DNA of 64,000 nucleotides from contig MNCI01025086.1 in the NCBI GenBank assembly GCA_015680685.1, positions 198,787 to 262,786 of the forward strand, given 5' to 3'. The notes under the pieces were generated by a model. It was not told the origin of the DNA and made no database searches. It saw only the letters and a list, made by a program, of their open reading frames with translations. Shown here piece by piece: positions 35,285 to 45,120 of the stretch; position 1 is the first letter of the stretch; each line of letters begins with the position of its first letter. Origin of the DNA: Gnetum montanum. Taxonomy: Eukaryota; Streptophyta; Gnetopsida; Gnetales; Gnetaceae. The position numbers were made by a program, and so were the translations under genes.

Positions 35285-36180
35285 ACTGTGGGTTGCGAGT
35301 AGGGGCTTTTCATGATTGTCTCTTTCATGATGCCTGTGATGTCTGTGTTGTTCCCTACTCTTCCTACATCCTTGTCCTTGTCCTCTCTCTCAACTTTCTC
35401 GTTGAGGTCTTTCATCCTTTTTACCTTTATCCTCACCTTTATGTTCATGGTGGCTGCACCTAGATGTGGAAGGAGAGGTGAGTGATGTGAAGAAGGGGAA
35501 GAAGAAGGGGAACCATCGTCATGAAGATGTTTCTTGCCTTCTCTTCGGTTGCTATGGCTCCGATCGTGGTGATGATCTAAGTGCCCATCCTTAGCATGAG
35601 TGGTTGTTCCCTCTATGAATAGTTGGTGTTCACAAGCATCAGAACCAGTGTTATGTATCCTTGATCATAGGTTTTGATACCCAACCTCCTCACCATCGTT
35701 AGGAGGGGGAACATCATTTGTTAAAGAACCCATGATAAGGGGTTCCTCATCTCCTATTTTGCTAAGGACGTGCAGGACCTTGCCCTTCAACAGTGCATGT
35801 TGACTCTCCTGCCTTAAGTCCCTCATATGTTGGGTATTTGTGGGATAATAATCCTTCATGTCAATTTTCCATAATGTATTCACCAAACAGTTCTTGCAAG
35901 CCAATCTGTGCCAAGGTACGGAAGAACATGTGAGAGACTGATCGATTTGGGGGTAACACAATGTTACCTTGCAAATCTCTCCACTGCAGTTGTTCATCTT
36001 GATGGAGAATAAAAGTAAAATTAGGAATATACTCATCGGGATGAGTATATACTATCTTGTATTGTTTAGGACTTGGCTGATTTTGGTTATGTTTTTCATG
36101 TTGCCGACTATCTCGTGTATGGTCCTTAGGTGGTGAGTTGCTCTTATGAGAGGCATTTTTATTAGTGTGCTATTTCACCG
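35285..36180 (-). pseudogene. gag N-terminal region of element B (capsid core deleted)
   Basis: The minus strand reads KNASHKSNSPPKDHTRDSRQ, DEYIPNFTFILHQDEQLQWR and SVSHMFFRTLAQIGLQELFG, then a highly basic Arg/His/Asp/Lys linker (HRHHERDNHEKPLLATHSML). In C the equivalent block (HNHDLDEPLLATRSMCNI) is followed by the capsid core; in B it joins directly to the pre-protease linker, so about 1 kb of gag is gone. A few stops and frameshifts occur. Confidence 0.72.
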
Positions 36181-36276
36181 TTATATAATTTTTATTTTGA
36201 TTAACCCGAAGGTTTGTTAAGGCTCACAACAATGTGAGTGATATCCCTTATGTTCTATTCAGCGCACAAACACTTA

Positions 36277-36295
36277 GTCCTCGGCAACGACTCCA
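36277..36295 (-). promoter_or_regulatory. PBS of element B (tRNA-Asp type)
   Basis: The minus strand reads TGGAGTCGTTGCCGAGGAC, abutting the 5' LTR apart from one T. It is the best-preserved match in the window to the plant tRNA-Asp PBS TGGCGCCGTTGCCGGGGATC. Confidence 0.85.
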
Positions 36296-36296
36296 A

Positions 36297-37127
36297 TGAT
36301 GAGTGGCGAGGTACCCCTACACTCAACCATATGAAACAAGTGTAGCACATGTGATCCGGTCGAACTTCGTAGACTAAATGCCTAAACGCCTTATGGAACA
36401 CTTGGGGTTAATCATTTGTTGTCTTCCTAGACTTACTTGTTGTTGTCACGGTGTATGGTTAAGTAAGTCCGAGGTATATGATTTTTATAGCTTTTCTAGT
36501 TTTTCTCCTATGCTATCAAGGTGAAGGGTTGAGAAACTAGCTAACTCTAACTAAGGACCTAAGTCTAAATTAACTAGTGTTAGCATCCGTTCCCACTTAC
36601 NNNNNNNNNNNNNNNNNNNNNNNNNNNNNNNNNNNNNNNNNNNNNNNNNNNNNNNNNNNNNNNNNNNNNNNNNNNNNNNNNNNNNNNNNNNNNNNNNNNN
36701 NNNNNNNNNNNNNNNNNNNNAGCCGATTTCTTGACTAACCATACACATCCTTAGATGCTCGTAATCAAGTTGTACTCATACCACATTCTAGGAAAGAAAT
36801 AAATAACATTTAAATAAAATCCTATTCCATGCACTGCAAGGTTTATCCAATCAAGTTTGTCTTTATTGTCGTACACAACTTGTGTTCAGGTACAATGTTG
36901 CTCGAATAAAGATCTGTTCACTCTAGGACTCCTACTGCGGGCACATGGAAAATATTCTATCTCTGGAGTGATCAAACTGCCAGATTTTTCCTACTTCTAG
37001 ACTAGGATGAAAAATAAGGGGAGTGCCACCTCTTATTTATAGATTTGGCAGTGGATCGCGATATTGCAGGGGACGACATAATATCGCGTACGCGATATGA
37101 TGGTTCATGCGATATTGCATCTCATCA
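36297..37127 (-). mobile_element. 5' LTR of element B (120-base gap inside)
   Basis: On the minus strand it starts TGATGAGATGC and ends CCACTCATCA. Ns at 36601-36720 stand where the other LTR has about 153 bases. It is almost identical to the 3' LTR over long stretches, but its first ~95 bp differ strongly. A TATA box CTATAAATAAGAGG lies near 37029-37042. Confidence 0.9.
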
Positions 37128-37132
37128 CTCTT
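37128..37132. repeat. Target-site duplication of element B, right copy
   Basis: CTCTT, identical to 31388-31392. Confidence 0.9.
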
Positions 37133-38070
37133 CATGGTGGAGAAGGTTCCAACAACACTATCAATGATCATGATGTCATAAAATAATTTCATAATAATCA
37201 TCTTTGATAATCTTACACTTACAGAAATGAAAGTCATTCTATTAAGGATTTTAAAATATTGGAGCAAATGATCTTGAAACTCCTTGCAAAAGTCAATACT
37301 TTGCTTTTAGATGATGGATGCTCCCTTATAATTTTCATTAGTGAGCCTATATTATGACTTGTATTGACTTTATCTTGCTTTAATCTATTTAGACTTACCC
37401 TTTTAACTGTGGTACTTAGAGGAGTGATTATCAAGAGCAGCTTTCTTTATGCATGATATGGTTCTGAATTATCTTCTTAATGAAAGAAATCTACATGGTA
37501 TCTTTAGAGTGGATGTCTACAATGATCCTCAACTATAGTTATCTATGTCCAAAAAAAGATGTGGCATGTAAGTAATAGATTGTTAAACGTTAAGTACTTG
37601 AACCTTAGGGTTTTAAAATTAAGGTGGAGTAGATGTCTATTAGGTGGACTAGATATCTTTTTTAAGATTGGGAACATGTAGAATAAACATCTTTCTCGAA
37701 ATTAGAAAAAATTAAAGTAGACATATATTTTTTAAAGTGGATGTCTAATTAGGCTCAAGTAGATGTCCAATGGAGATGATAGAAATCTTGTCAAGGACTT
37801 AGAAAAATGCAAAAGACATATAATAGAGAGGATGCATGACTTATAAGTAAGAATAAATGTCTTAAGTCTCTTAGAAAAAATGAGCTGAGGCTTTTGAAAA
37901 TTTAAATGGAATATTTATGGAAGGAAGAATACTTCAGTATTTTAGCTTCTTTAATAAGGAATATCAAGCTACTTCTAACTAAATCTAATCTAATCTATTT
38001 TAACATAACCTACTAGAGAGAGTTATGGAACATACCTCACTTACTTGATAGGACAAGATCTTATCCTCAT
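37133..38070 (-). other. 3' internal tail of copia D, proximal part
   Basis: Follows RNase H on the minus strand. TAGATGTCT/AGTGGATGTCT-type motifs recur (37630-37770), the same motif that is repeated in D's LTRs. No protein is recognised; short frames at 37037-37434 are AT-rich and doubtful. It continues at 31387 across the B insertion. Confidence 0.45.
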
Positions 38071-39900
38071 GTATTTGCATAGGACATCAAGTCCCCTCTC
38101 ATTAAGTGATTTGGTGAAGACATCGAGTAGCTGAGCATCAATTCTAATATATTTGAGATGAATATTGCCAAGTTAGACATATTTTGTGATGAAGTGATGC
38201 CTTCTTTCCATGTGCATTATCCTTGAATGATTAATGAGATTATTTTTTATGATTATGATGCTATTTTTGTTACAATAAATGGTACATGAGGTGCTTAAAT
38301 TCTAACTTCCTTTAGAACCTCTCTCATCCATAGGATTAGGGTATAATAACTTTTAACCAAGTATGGAATTTTACTTTTTGATGCTCCATGAGACTAGGCA
38401 CCTTCCAAGGAAGAAGTATGTTCCACTCATATTTCTACAATCATTCATGCATCTTATCCAATTTGCATCACAATACTCAAGTATATTAAGTGTTGAGTCT
38501 TTTGGATACTGAAGTCTCCTATTAGTAGTACCTTTTAAATAGTAAATAATTCTCTTCATAGTCTTTAAATAATATTCCTTTGGATTAATTTGGTAACATG
38601 AGCATATACTAATAGCTAATGCAATATGAAGCCTACTAGTTATTAAATAAAGCAAACTTCCAATCCTACCTCAATAAATCTTGGGGTTTATTCCCTAACC
38701 ATTTTCATTCTTACTTAATTTTACATTTGTTCCCATATGAGTTGTCTTAGGTTTGAATTCTAATAGATTAAATTTTTTTGAAGGTTCCTTATGTACTTCA
38801 GCAAACACATGAATGTTCCCTCTTTGGTTTGTTTTACTTTAAGCCCTAGAAGGTTGCTCATTTCTCTCACTATGCTTATCTTGAACTCTACCTGCATATG
38901 GTTTGAAAAAATTCTTGCAAAATTTTTAGTTGGTTTCACTAAATATAATATCATTAGTATAACTTTGAGTAATTAGCAAATCTTTTCCAAATCATTTTAT
39001 AAATAGGGTAACATTTGTTGTTTCTTTTCTAATGTCATTTTCCAAGAGGTATTGGGAAAATCTCTCATACCAAGCCTAAGGAGGCTGTTTTAGCTCATAG
39101 AGAGCCTTCTTGAGACCATAAACATAATGTAGGTGTATTTAATCAATGAATGCTTTAGGTTGTTCTACATATACTTTCTATTTATTGTCTTGTTTAAAAA
39201 TATGCTTTTAAAGTTCATTTGATGTAGCTTAATTTATTTGTTGCATGCATAGGCTAGTAAAAGTCTTAGTGATTCTAGCCTAGTAACCAATGAATATGTC
39301 TCATCAAAATCAATGTACTCTTACTAATTATACCCTTTGATAATAAGATATGCCTTATTTTTAATGATAACTCCAACTTCATTAGTTTTTTTTGAAATAT
39401 CTTTTTTGTTCTGATAATAGACCTATTGGTAGGTTTGGAAACATGTTTCCACACATTTTCTCATACAAATTAGCTTAAATCCTCTTGGATAGCCATGAAC
39501 CATCCTTCATCTTATTCAGCTTTCTTAAAGTTTTTTGTTTTAATTTGTGACATGTATGTAGCATAGGGAGAAAGTTCCCTTACTTCACTTCTTATTACCA
39601 ATTCCTAATTAAGTTTTCAAATGGCATTATTGATAGATTATGATTTTCTTAATTTAGTCATTTGAATGGGTTGTTCATCATATTTTTCTCCTTCTTGCTA
39701 TTCATCTTGTTCTTCATCTTCCTTATCATCTTGTTGACCTTTTAATTCATCATTAGATGTAACTTGGGATGGTTATGTTTTTTTCCTTGCCCCAGCCTAT
39801 TCATCATCCATCTTCACATTAAAATGAATATTGTTAATATCATTCATCTTAATATTTATAAATTCTTCTACAATAAGTGTTCTTTTATTTAAAGACTTTA
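38071..39900 (-). pseudogene. copia reverse transcriptase and RNase H remnant (element D)
   Basis: RT is broken; the active-site segment reads QSYTNDIIFSETN near 38950-38990 where copia has YVDD, so one catalytic Asp is lost. It is followed by ISIVREMSNLLGLKVKQTKE (38760-38954). RNase H is clear at 38655-38371: YLITSRLHIALAISICSCY, YYLKTMKRIIYYLKGTTNR, LEYCDANWIRCMNDCRNMSG. It ends near 38075 with HHFITKYV, IDAQLLDVFTKSLNERGLDV and CKYMRIRSC. The order INT-RT-RH, read leftwards, identifies Ty1/copia. Confidence 0.85.
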
Positions 39901-40900
39901 TAAGTGTTGCTTATTGTAGAGTATCCCAAGAGTATACCTTAATCAACCTTAGGATTAACTTTTCTTAGAGCATCTCTTTTATTAAGAATAAAGCATTTAG
40001 CTTCAAATATATGAACATATATTATTGATGATTTCATGTTAGATTAAAGTTGGTAGGGGGTTCTGGTTGTAAATTACCAGAACTTGATTGGATACATAGT
40101 AGACTATGTTGATGGCTTCACCCCAAAAATAATATGGGGTGTTTCTATCATTTAGCATGATTCTAGTTACCCTGTTTAGTTGATGATTCTTATATTTAGC
40201 TACCCCATTTTACTATGATATCATTGGGGCTAAGAATTAGTGGTGTATTCCATGAGTATTATAATGCTCCTTGAATTTTTTCTTTTGAAATTTACCACTA
40301 TGATTACTTCTAATCATTTTAATGGTATAGGCTTTTTTTATTATGTAGCTTATTACATATCTTAGAAAAATGATAAAATGCTTCATCTTTATGACCTAGG
40401 AAAGAAACCCATGTAAATGAACAAGAACCATTTATAATAGTAAAATAATATCCTTTTCCCCTAAGACTTAGTATTTGTGAGGAGCATGCCAAATCCAAAT
40501 GGAGTAAGTCCAATGGATATGAGGTTGAGATGCAATTTTTCTTACCAAACCTTATCCTTATTTTCTTCCCTTTTTGACATGTGTTACAAACATTCCTTTT
40601 GAAATCTTTTAGTTTTGGCAATCCACACACGATATCCTTTGATACAAGAGTTCTTAGGATGTTCATGTTTATATGCCCTAGTATTCTATGCCACAAATCT
40701 ATCTCATTTGCATTACTCATTAAACACTTTGTTTCAAGATTAGTAGCATCTAATAATGAAGTGATGTATACATTTGATTATCTATAAATATCTACTAAAG
40801 TTTTACTTAAGAGTCCCTTACTTAACAAGACTCTTTTGAGAAGACCACTTTATAATTTAAGTCACAAAGTTGACTTACACTCAAAATATTATCTTTAGAC
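39901..40900 (-). pseudogene. copia GAG-pre-integrase and integrase remnant (element D)
   Basis: The zinc-binding region reads LWHRILGHINMNILRTLVSK, then GLPKLKDFKRNVCNTCQKGK (40720 leftwards): His, His, Cys, Cys all present. The core starts YPLDLLHLDLACSSQILSLR with the first catalytic Asp, then GYYFTIINGSCSFTWVSFLG. Open for 133 residues (40319-40720), then broken. Confidence 0.85.
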
Positions 40901-42850
40901 CTTCAACATAAAATACATTCATTACCTAAGGGATGTTACCTCTAATGATCCCTATTCCTTTGGTTAGTGCTTCTATGTCATCTTGAAATGTCACACTAGC
41001 ACAATATTAATTAATAAAGAGTGTAAGTTGAGATTTGTTAGTTATCATATGTCATTAGTAGTCGCTATCCATTTACTAGGTTGGCTTGTTGATAATAAAT
41101 AAAGTAATTTGGTCAAATGTTCCCTTTCTTTAGTTTTTCATTTTATGTCTCTAAACTTTGTTAACCTACATGACATGAATTCTTGGGAATTTTTAATAAG
41201 ATCTTATAGTCTCATAAAGATGATTTAATCTTAAGTAGAAATACTATTTCATATGATCAAACCTACCATAGTGATAGCACATGATATTTCTCATCTAGGC
41301 AATATGTTTAAAGTTGGGTGTATATCTTCATTTTGAAGAGATTCTTGGTGAGGGGATCTTTTAAGGATTACTTTCAAGTCCTCTTTAATCATTTGGATTT
41401 TTACATTAACCAAGCATGATGCAAAGAATTTATTCTTCTTTAGTAAACCTCTCATTAATGTATTTGACATTTTGAGCTCTTTATTCATCTACTTATTGAG
41501 ACAAGTTAGCTTTTAATTCTCAATCTAAAGGTATGAGTTCTCCTTTTTTAATTTGATGCATTTAGCTTAATGTTGTTCAAGATCTAATTTCTTAACATGT
41601 TACAATTTCATCATCCTATTACAAATATTTTGTAAGGAAATAATCTCATCAAATAATATGTCATACCTTTGTTTCAATGTATCTTTATTATCCTTCATAT
41701 CACTAGACTAGTAATCGTTTGGGACTTCATGAACAATGGAAATATATAAGCGGTGTAATTGCTTTGTATTATCATCATTCACTCCTTTTCCACTATTTTC
41801 ATCATTTAAACTTATATACAAATTTTTTTTCATTGCTCTCTTTGTAGAAATACCTCTTTTATAACCTATTTAACCTAGGATATTCACAGGCCAAATGACC
41901 TCATCCACTATATATCCAACATTCTATAGAAGATATATCATTCTTTTATGAACCTTTAATTACTTATATTTGTCATTATCTTTCTCATTTTGGTAGTCGT
42001 TCTTTTTATTTCTTTAGTCAAGAAGTTTATTCACATCCTTAGAAATAAGTGCAAGTTCATCTTCGTCATAGCTTTCCTCATTCTCCAATGATTCTTGAAT
42101 CCTCTCTCTATATTTAGAGAATTATCTAGCAGAGGTTTTGAATGTAAGAGACCTTTCCTTAATGGCACCTTCACTATGAAATTTATCTCATAAGTAACAA
42201 GGGTACTTTGAAGTTCTTCAATCCTGAAGATGTTCAGGTCTTTAATTTCTTCCAAGGTTGTCACATTTGGTCTAAACTTTGGTGTGAGAGTTTTAATAAT
42301 TTTATTATAACTTTACTTTTGGGAAGATCTACATCTGTTTCTCAAATGTCTATAATGATGTCATTGACTCTAGAGAAGTAGTCCTTTTACTTTTTTTCTC
42401 CATCCTTCATCTTCACATTCAAATTCATTTTGGAGGACTAATAACCTAGATTACTTTACAACTAAGGTTTCCTCATAGGTGGCCTTTGGTGTGTTCCAAA
42501 TATCTTTTATACATTTACATCCAACTACTCTATTGAATTCTACCTTGGTAAAAGCACAATAGAAGTCATCATAGCCTAAGAGTTAAACATGAAAGTATTC
42601 TTTTCATAATGATTTAACTTAATTCTTAGCTTAAGAGTTTTGATGATGCTTCTAGTAGTAGTTATGTTACTTTTGGTTAGAGATGTATATCCATCCAAGA
42701 TTGATTTTCAAACTTCAAACTTCATGAATTTAAAGAAGTGTTGCATCTATGCCTTCTAATATGCAAAGTTAGCTTTGTCAAAGAAAGGTGCTTATTATAT
42801 GATAGTCCCCTTCATTGTTCACTTCAAGTTATTACACTTAGTATGGGACT
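40901..42850 (-). pseudogene. copia gag and zinc-knuckle region remnant (element D)
   Basis: A UBN2-type gag segment at 42540-42031 reads KDIWNTPKATYEETLV and TTLEEIKDLNIFRIEELQST, then LVTYEINF. A zinc knuckle near 41935-41868 reads ECWIYSG, a stop, then GHLACEYP (CCHC pattern with the second Cys lost), and a second possible one (MCYHYGRFDHMK) lies near 41275. The basic/coiled fragment at 41488-41291 belongs to the same polyprotein. Heavily stopped. Confidence 0.65.
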
Positions 42851-42854
42851 ACAA

Positions 42855-42868
42855 ACTCTCTTATACTA
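42855..42868 (-). promoter_or_regulatory. Degraded PBS of copia D (tRNA-iMet type)
   Basis: The minus strand reads TAGTATAAGAGAGT next to the 5' LTR, compared with TGGTATCAGAGC. It fits the expected position. Confidence 0.5.
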
Positions 42869-42957
42869 CTTAAAGATCAAGAACTTAGAGGAGAGTAAAC
42901 AAGTTTTATCTTAGAAACAAGAAAATATGAAATTTTGATAGAAATAAATGCACACGT

Positions 42958-43003
<46 letters not shown>

Positions 43004-43875
43004 TATGTAGTTTTCCAATTTGGATAGTTTAAACTTAGAGGATATTATCATGCACACATTTGGATGTGTTTCTTTAAAAATATGGTTTCAAGAGTACCAC
43101 AACCATTATAGTGCTTCATTACAATTGACCCATAGGTCCAAGCTTGAGATTTTAGTTTAGCCTTAACACAAAAGTGCGACCTCTCATAGGCGATCCACAC
43201 AACCCCTTGGGGTAAAAGGAAAATAAAAAATAAATCAAGAAAATAGTAAACTAACTTTAGATTCCTTTCATTACATACATGAAAGAATAAAGCTAAAACA
43301 TATATTAGAGAATATAGATGAGATTTTATATTGTAGCTTTGTTTCTCAATGAGCTTGATTTTCATTATGTCTACTATTCAAATTACCTTGGACTTGTAAC
43401 CCTTGCTTTTTTATGAATGTTTTAAAAAATTACCATTGAAATACTAGCTATCTAAAGTGGTTAAAGATTTCTATGTTCAAGATGCAAAGCATTTGAGAAA
43501 GACCTCTTCTTGGGAAAGTAGACATATTACTAGTTAGTTGCTTACTTTTAGGAAAGATATCTACTTTGGAATGTAGATGTCTATTGTGTGGAATAGATGT
43601 CTTATTGGTGTAGACATGCACTATTCAACTACCCCCACATTTAAGAAAGAAATCTACTTAGTAGAGTAGATGTCTTTCTAGAAGGATAGATGTCTACTAT
43701 CTTTTATCAAATTTTTTATAGACATCTTGTAACCTTTGGAAGATTTTTACTTGACTTAGTATCCATTCAGTCTTCTTCTATTTATGATTAACTTCTATAA
43801 CATAAAAAATAATACACATAACCATAGAAAATATCCATTTTACAAGGTTTGACATACCAAAATAGAGATATATCA
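42869..43875 (-). mobile_element. 5' LTR of copia element D
   Basis: Direct repeat with 28762-29739, starting TGATATATCTC on the minus strand. It contains a (CA)n tract not present in the other LTR and many TAGATGTCT motifs (43500-43700). No target-site duplication could be matched to the other end, which fits its age. Confidence 0.78.
42959..43000. repeat. (CA)n microsatellite
   Basis: About 21 CA units in D's 5' LTR only; the 3' LTR has CACATACAAAATC at this point, so the expansion followed insertion. Confidence 0.95.
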
Positions 43876-44097
43876 ATATCTATAAAATTTAAGATATTAT
43901 TAAACTTGCTAGAAACTATGTTTCTAAATAACGGAAAACTACTAATTATCAATGCAATCTTGGTCAAGAACAAAACTAGAAATTTCTTCAGGTAGTAAAC
44001 AAATGATCAACAACCTTTGTGTGATCATATGATGAAATTATAAAAATAAATAAATGCATTTATTAACACCAAATTTAAACATATATTGTAGTCAAAC
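43876..44097 (+). pseudogene. Element E resumes: protease-RT linker
   Basis: The plus strand reads DIIKLARNYVSK and TTNYQCNLGQEQN, colinear with C's MLLVEMEYVILKNGKLVIIK and ENLTLEQKN. So E, cut at 28761 by copia D, continues here until C cuts it at 44102. Confidence 0.65.
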
Positions 44098-44102
44098 CAT
44101 GT
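44098..44102. repeat. Target-site duplication of element C, left copy
   Basis: CATGT immediately before the 5' LTR equals CATGT at 53990-53994. Confidence 0.92.
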
Positions 44103-44960
44103 TGATGAGTCATGTTTTGACACATTTCAATATTGGATGCCCAATATCGAAGCCACAACATTGAATACTTGATGTTGGAGCCTAGGAGGTGATGTCAGAT
44201 ATCCAATATTGTGGGGTATATGGTAGCCTATAAATCTAGAGCTTGGGCTCATAATTTTCAAAGATTTTTTTATAGTTTTTGCATAGAGTAGCGAAGTTAT
44301 TACAATTTTTTTCTCCAGAGTTAGAATATTTTTTGAGTACACATAGCAAGAGTATGAGTGTGTATAGATCTTTGTTCGAGCATTGATGTACCTAAGCACA
44401 ATAGTGTGATGGGAATAAAAATGAACCCTTATGATAATCCTTATAGCACTAAGAATAAATTAATGTTTCCTTTAATGCATTTTACTTTCATGAACTTTAC
44501 TTTAATGCATTTAAATTAAGTAATTAATTTCTTATTGTTAATGAACATAAGCATGACCACTTGAAGCATACATATAGTGTTTTGTAACCTAGTAACGTTT
44601 AATGTTTGGTAGCCCAGTAGCGCTATATGTGTTTAGGAACATGGGACAAGTACTTGTGTTAGGCTAGCTAGGTAGTGAATCAGTTAGATCTTAAATCACT
44701 TTATCTTTCATTCTTGTTGTAGGCAAATAAACTTATAAAACATAAAAGGAGAAAAATCATGTACCTCAATTACACTTAAAACCATACCCTTGAGCCTCAC
44801 AAGTGTAGTTGGAAAGATAATGAATGTTCTCAACATCCATTTCACTTCCTGGAGGAACTAATGCACTAGAGAATTATAGGTCTATGGAATTTGAACAAAT
44901 CATGGGTAAATGCCTTAGTGACTCATATGGTTGGGCCTAGGAGTACCTCGCCACTCATCA
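44103..44960 (+). mobile_element. 5' LTR of element C
   Basis: 858 bp, from TGATGAGTCATG to CCACTCATCA. U3 begins with CAATATTG/GATATCC-type palindromes. TATA box CTATAAATC at 44229-44237 would start the genomic transcript. Confidence 0.93.
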
Positions 44961-44981
44961 TTAGCATCGTTATCGGGGGCC
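44961..44981 (+). promoter_or_regulatory. PBS of element C (tRNA-Asp type)
   Basis: TTAGCATCGTTATCGGGGGCC matches TGGCGCCGTTGCCGGGGATC, one base after the LTR. Confidence 0.85.
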
Positions 44982-45120
44982 TTTTGGTTGTTTTGTGCGA
45001 TCTCTAGGATTTAGTGAAAATCATTCAAAATCATTGGAATGATCCTTAGAGTCATATCACATTTTACAATTACTACAAAAAAATTTAAAAGCACACTACA
45101 TTTTTATCATCTAACTAAAA

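Larger units (their letters stand above)
31393..37127 (-). mobile_element. Element B: complete but internally deleted TGATGAG-family gypsy element
   Basis: A 5,735-bp insertion with both LTRs, PBS, PPT and a perfect CTCTT target duplication, lying inside the tail of copia D. On the minus strand the order is 5' LTR, tRNA-Asp PBS, gag N terminus, basic linker, protease, then the post-pol spacer, PPT and 3' LTR. Compared with C it lacks the gag capsid core and all of RT, RNase H and integrase, so it would depend on other copies. It is the youngest element seen: its LTRs agree at about 94% over readable sequence outside the first ~100 bp. Confidence 0.92.

Noticed and set aside
28757-43881. Target-site duplication for copia D
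   Set aside because: AGCCT on the left and ATATC or TATCT on the right do not match; the ends are too eroded.
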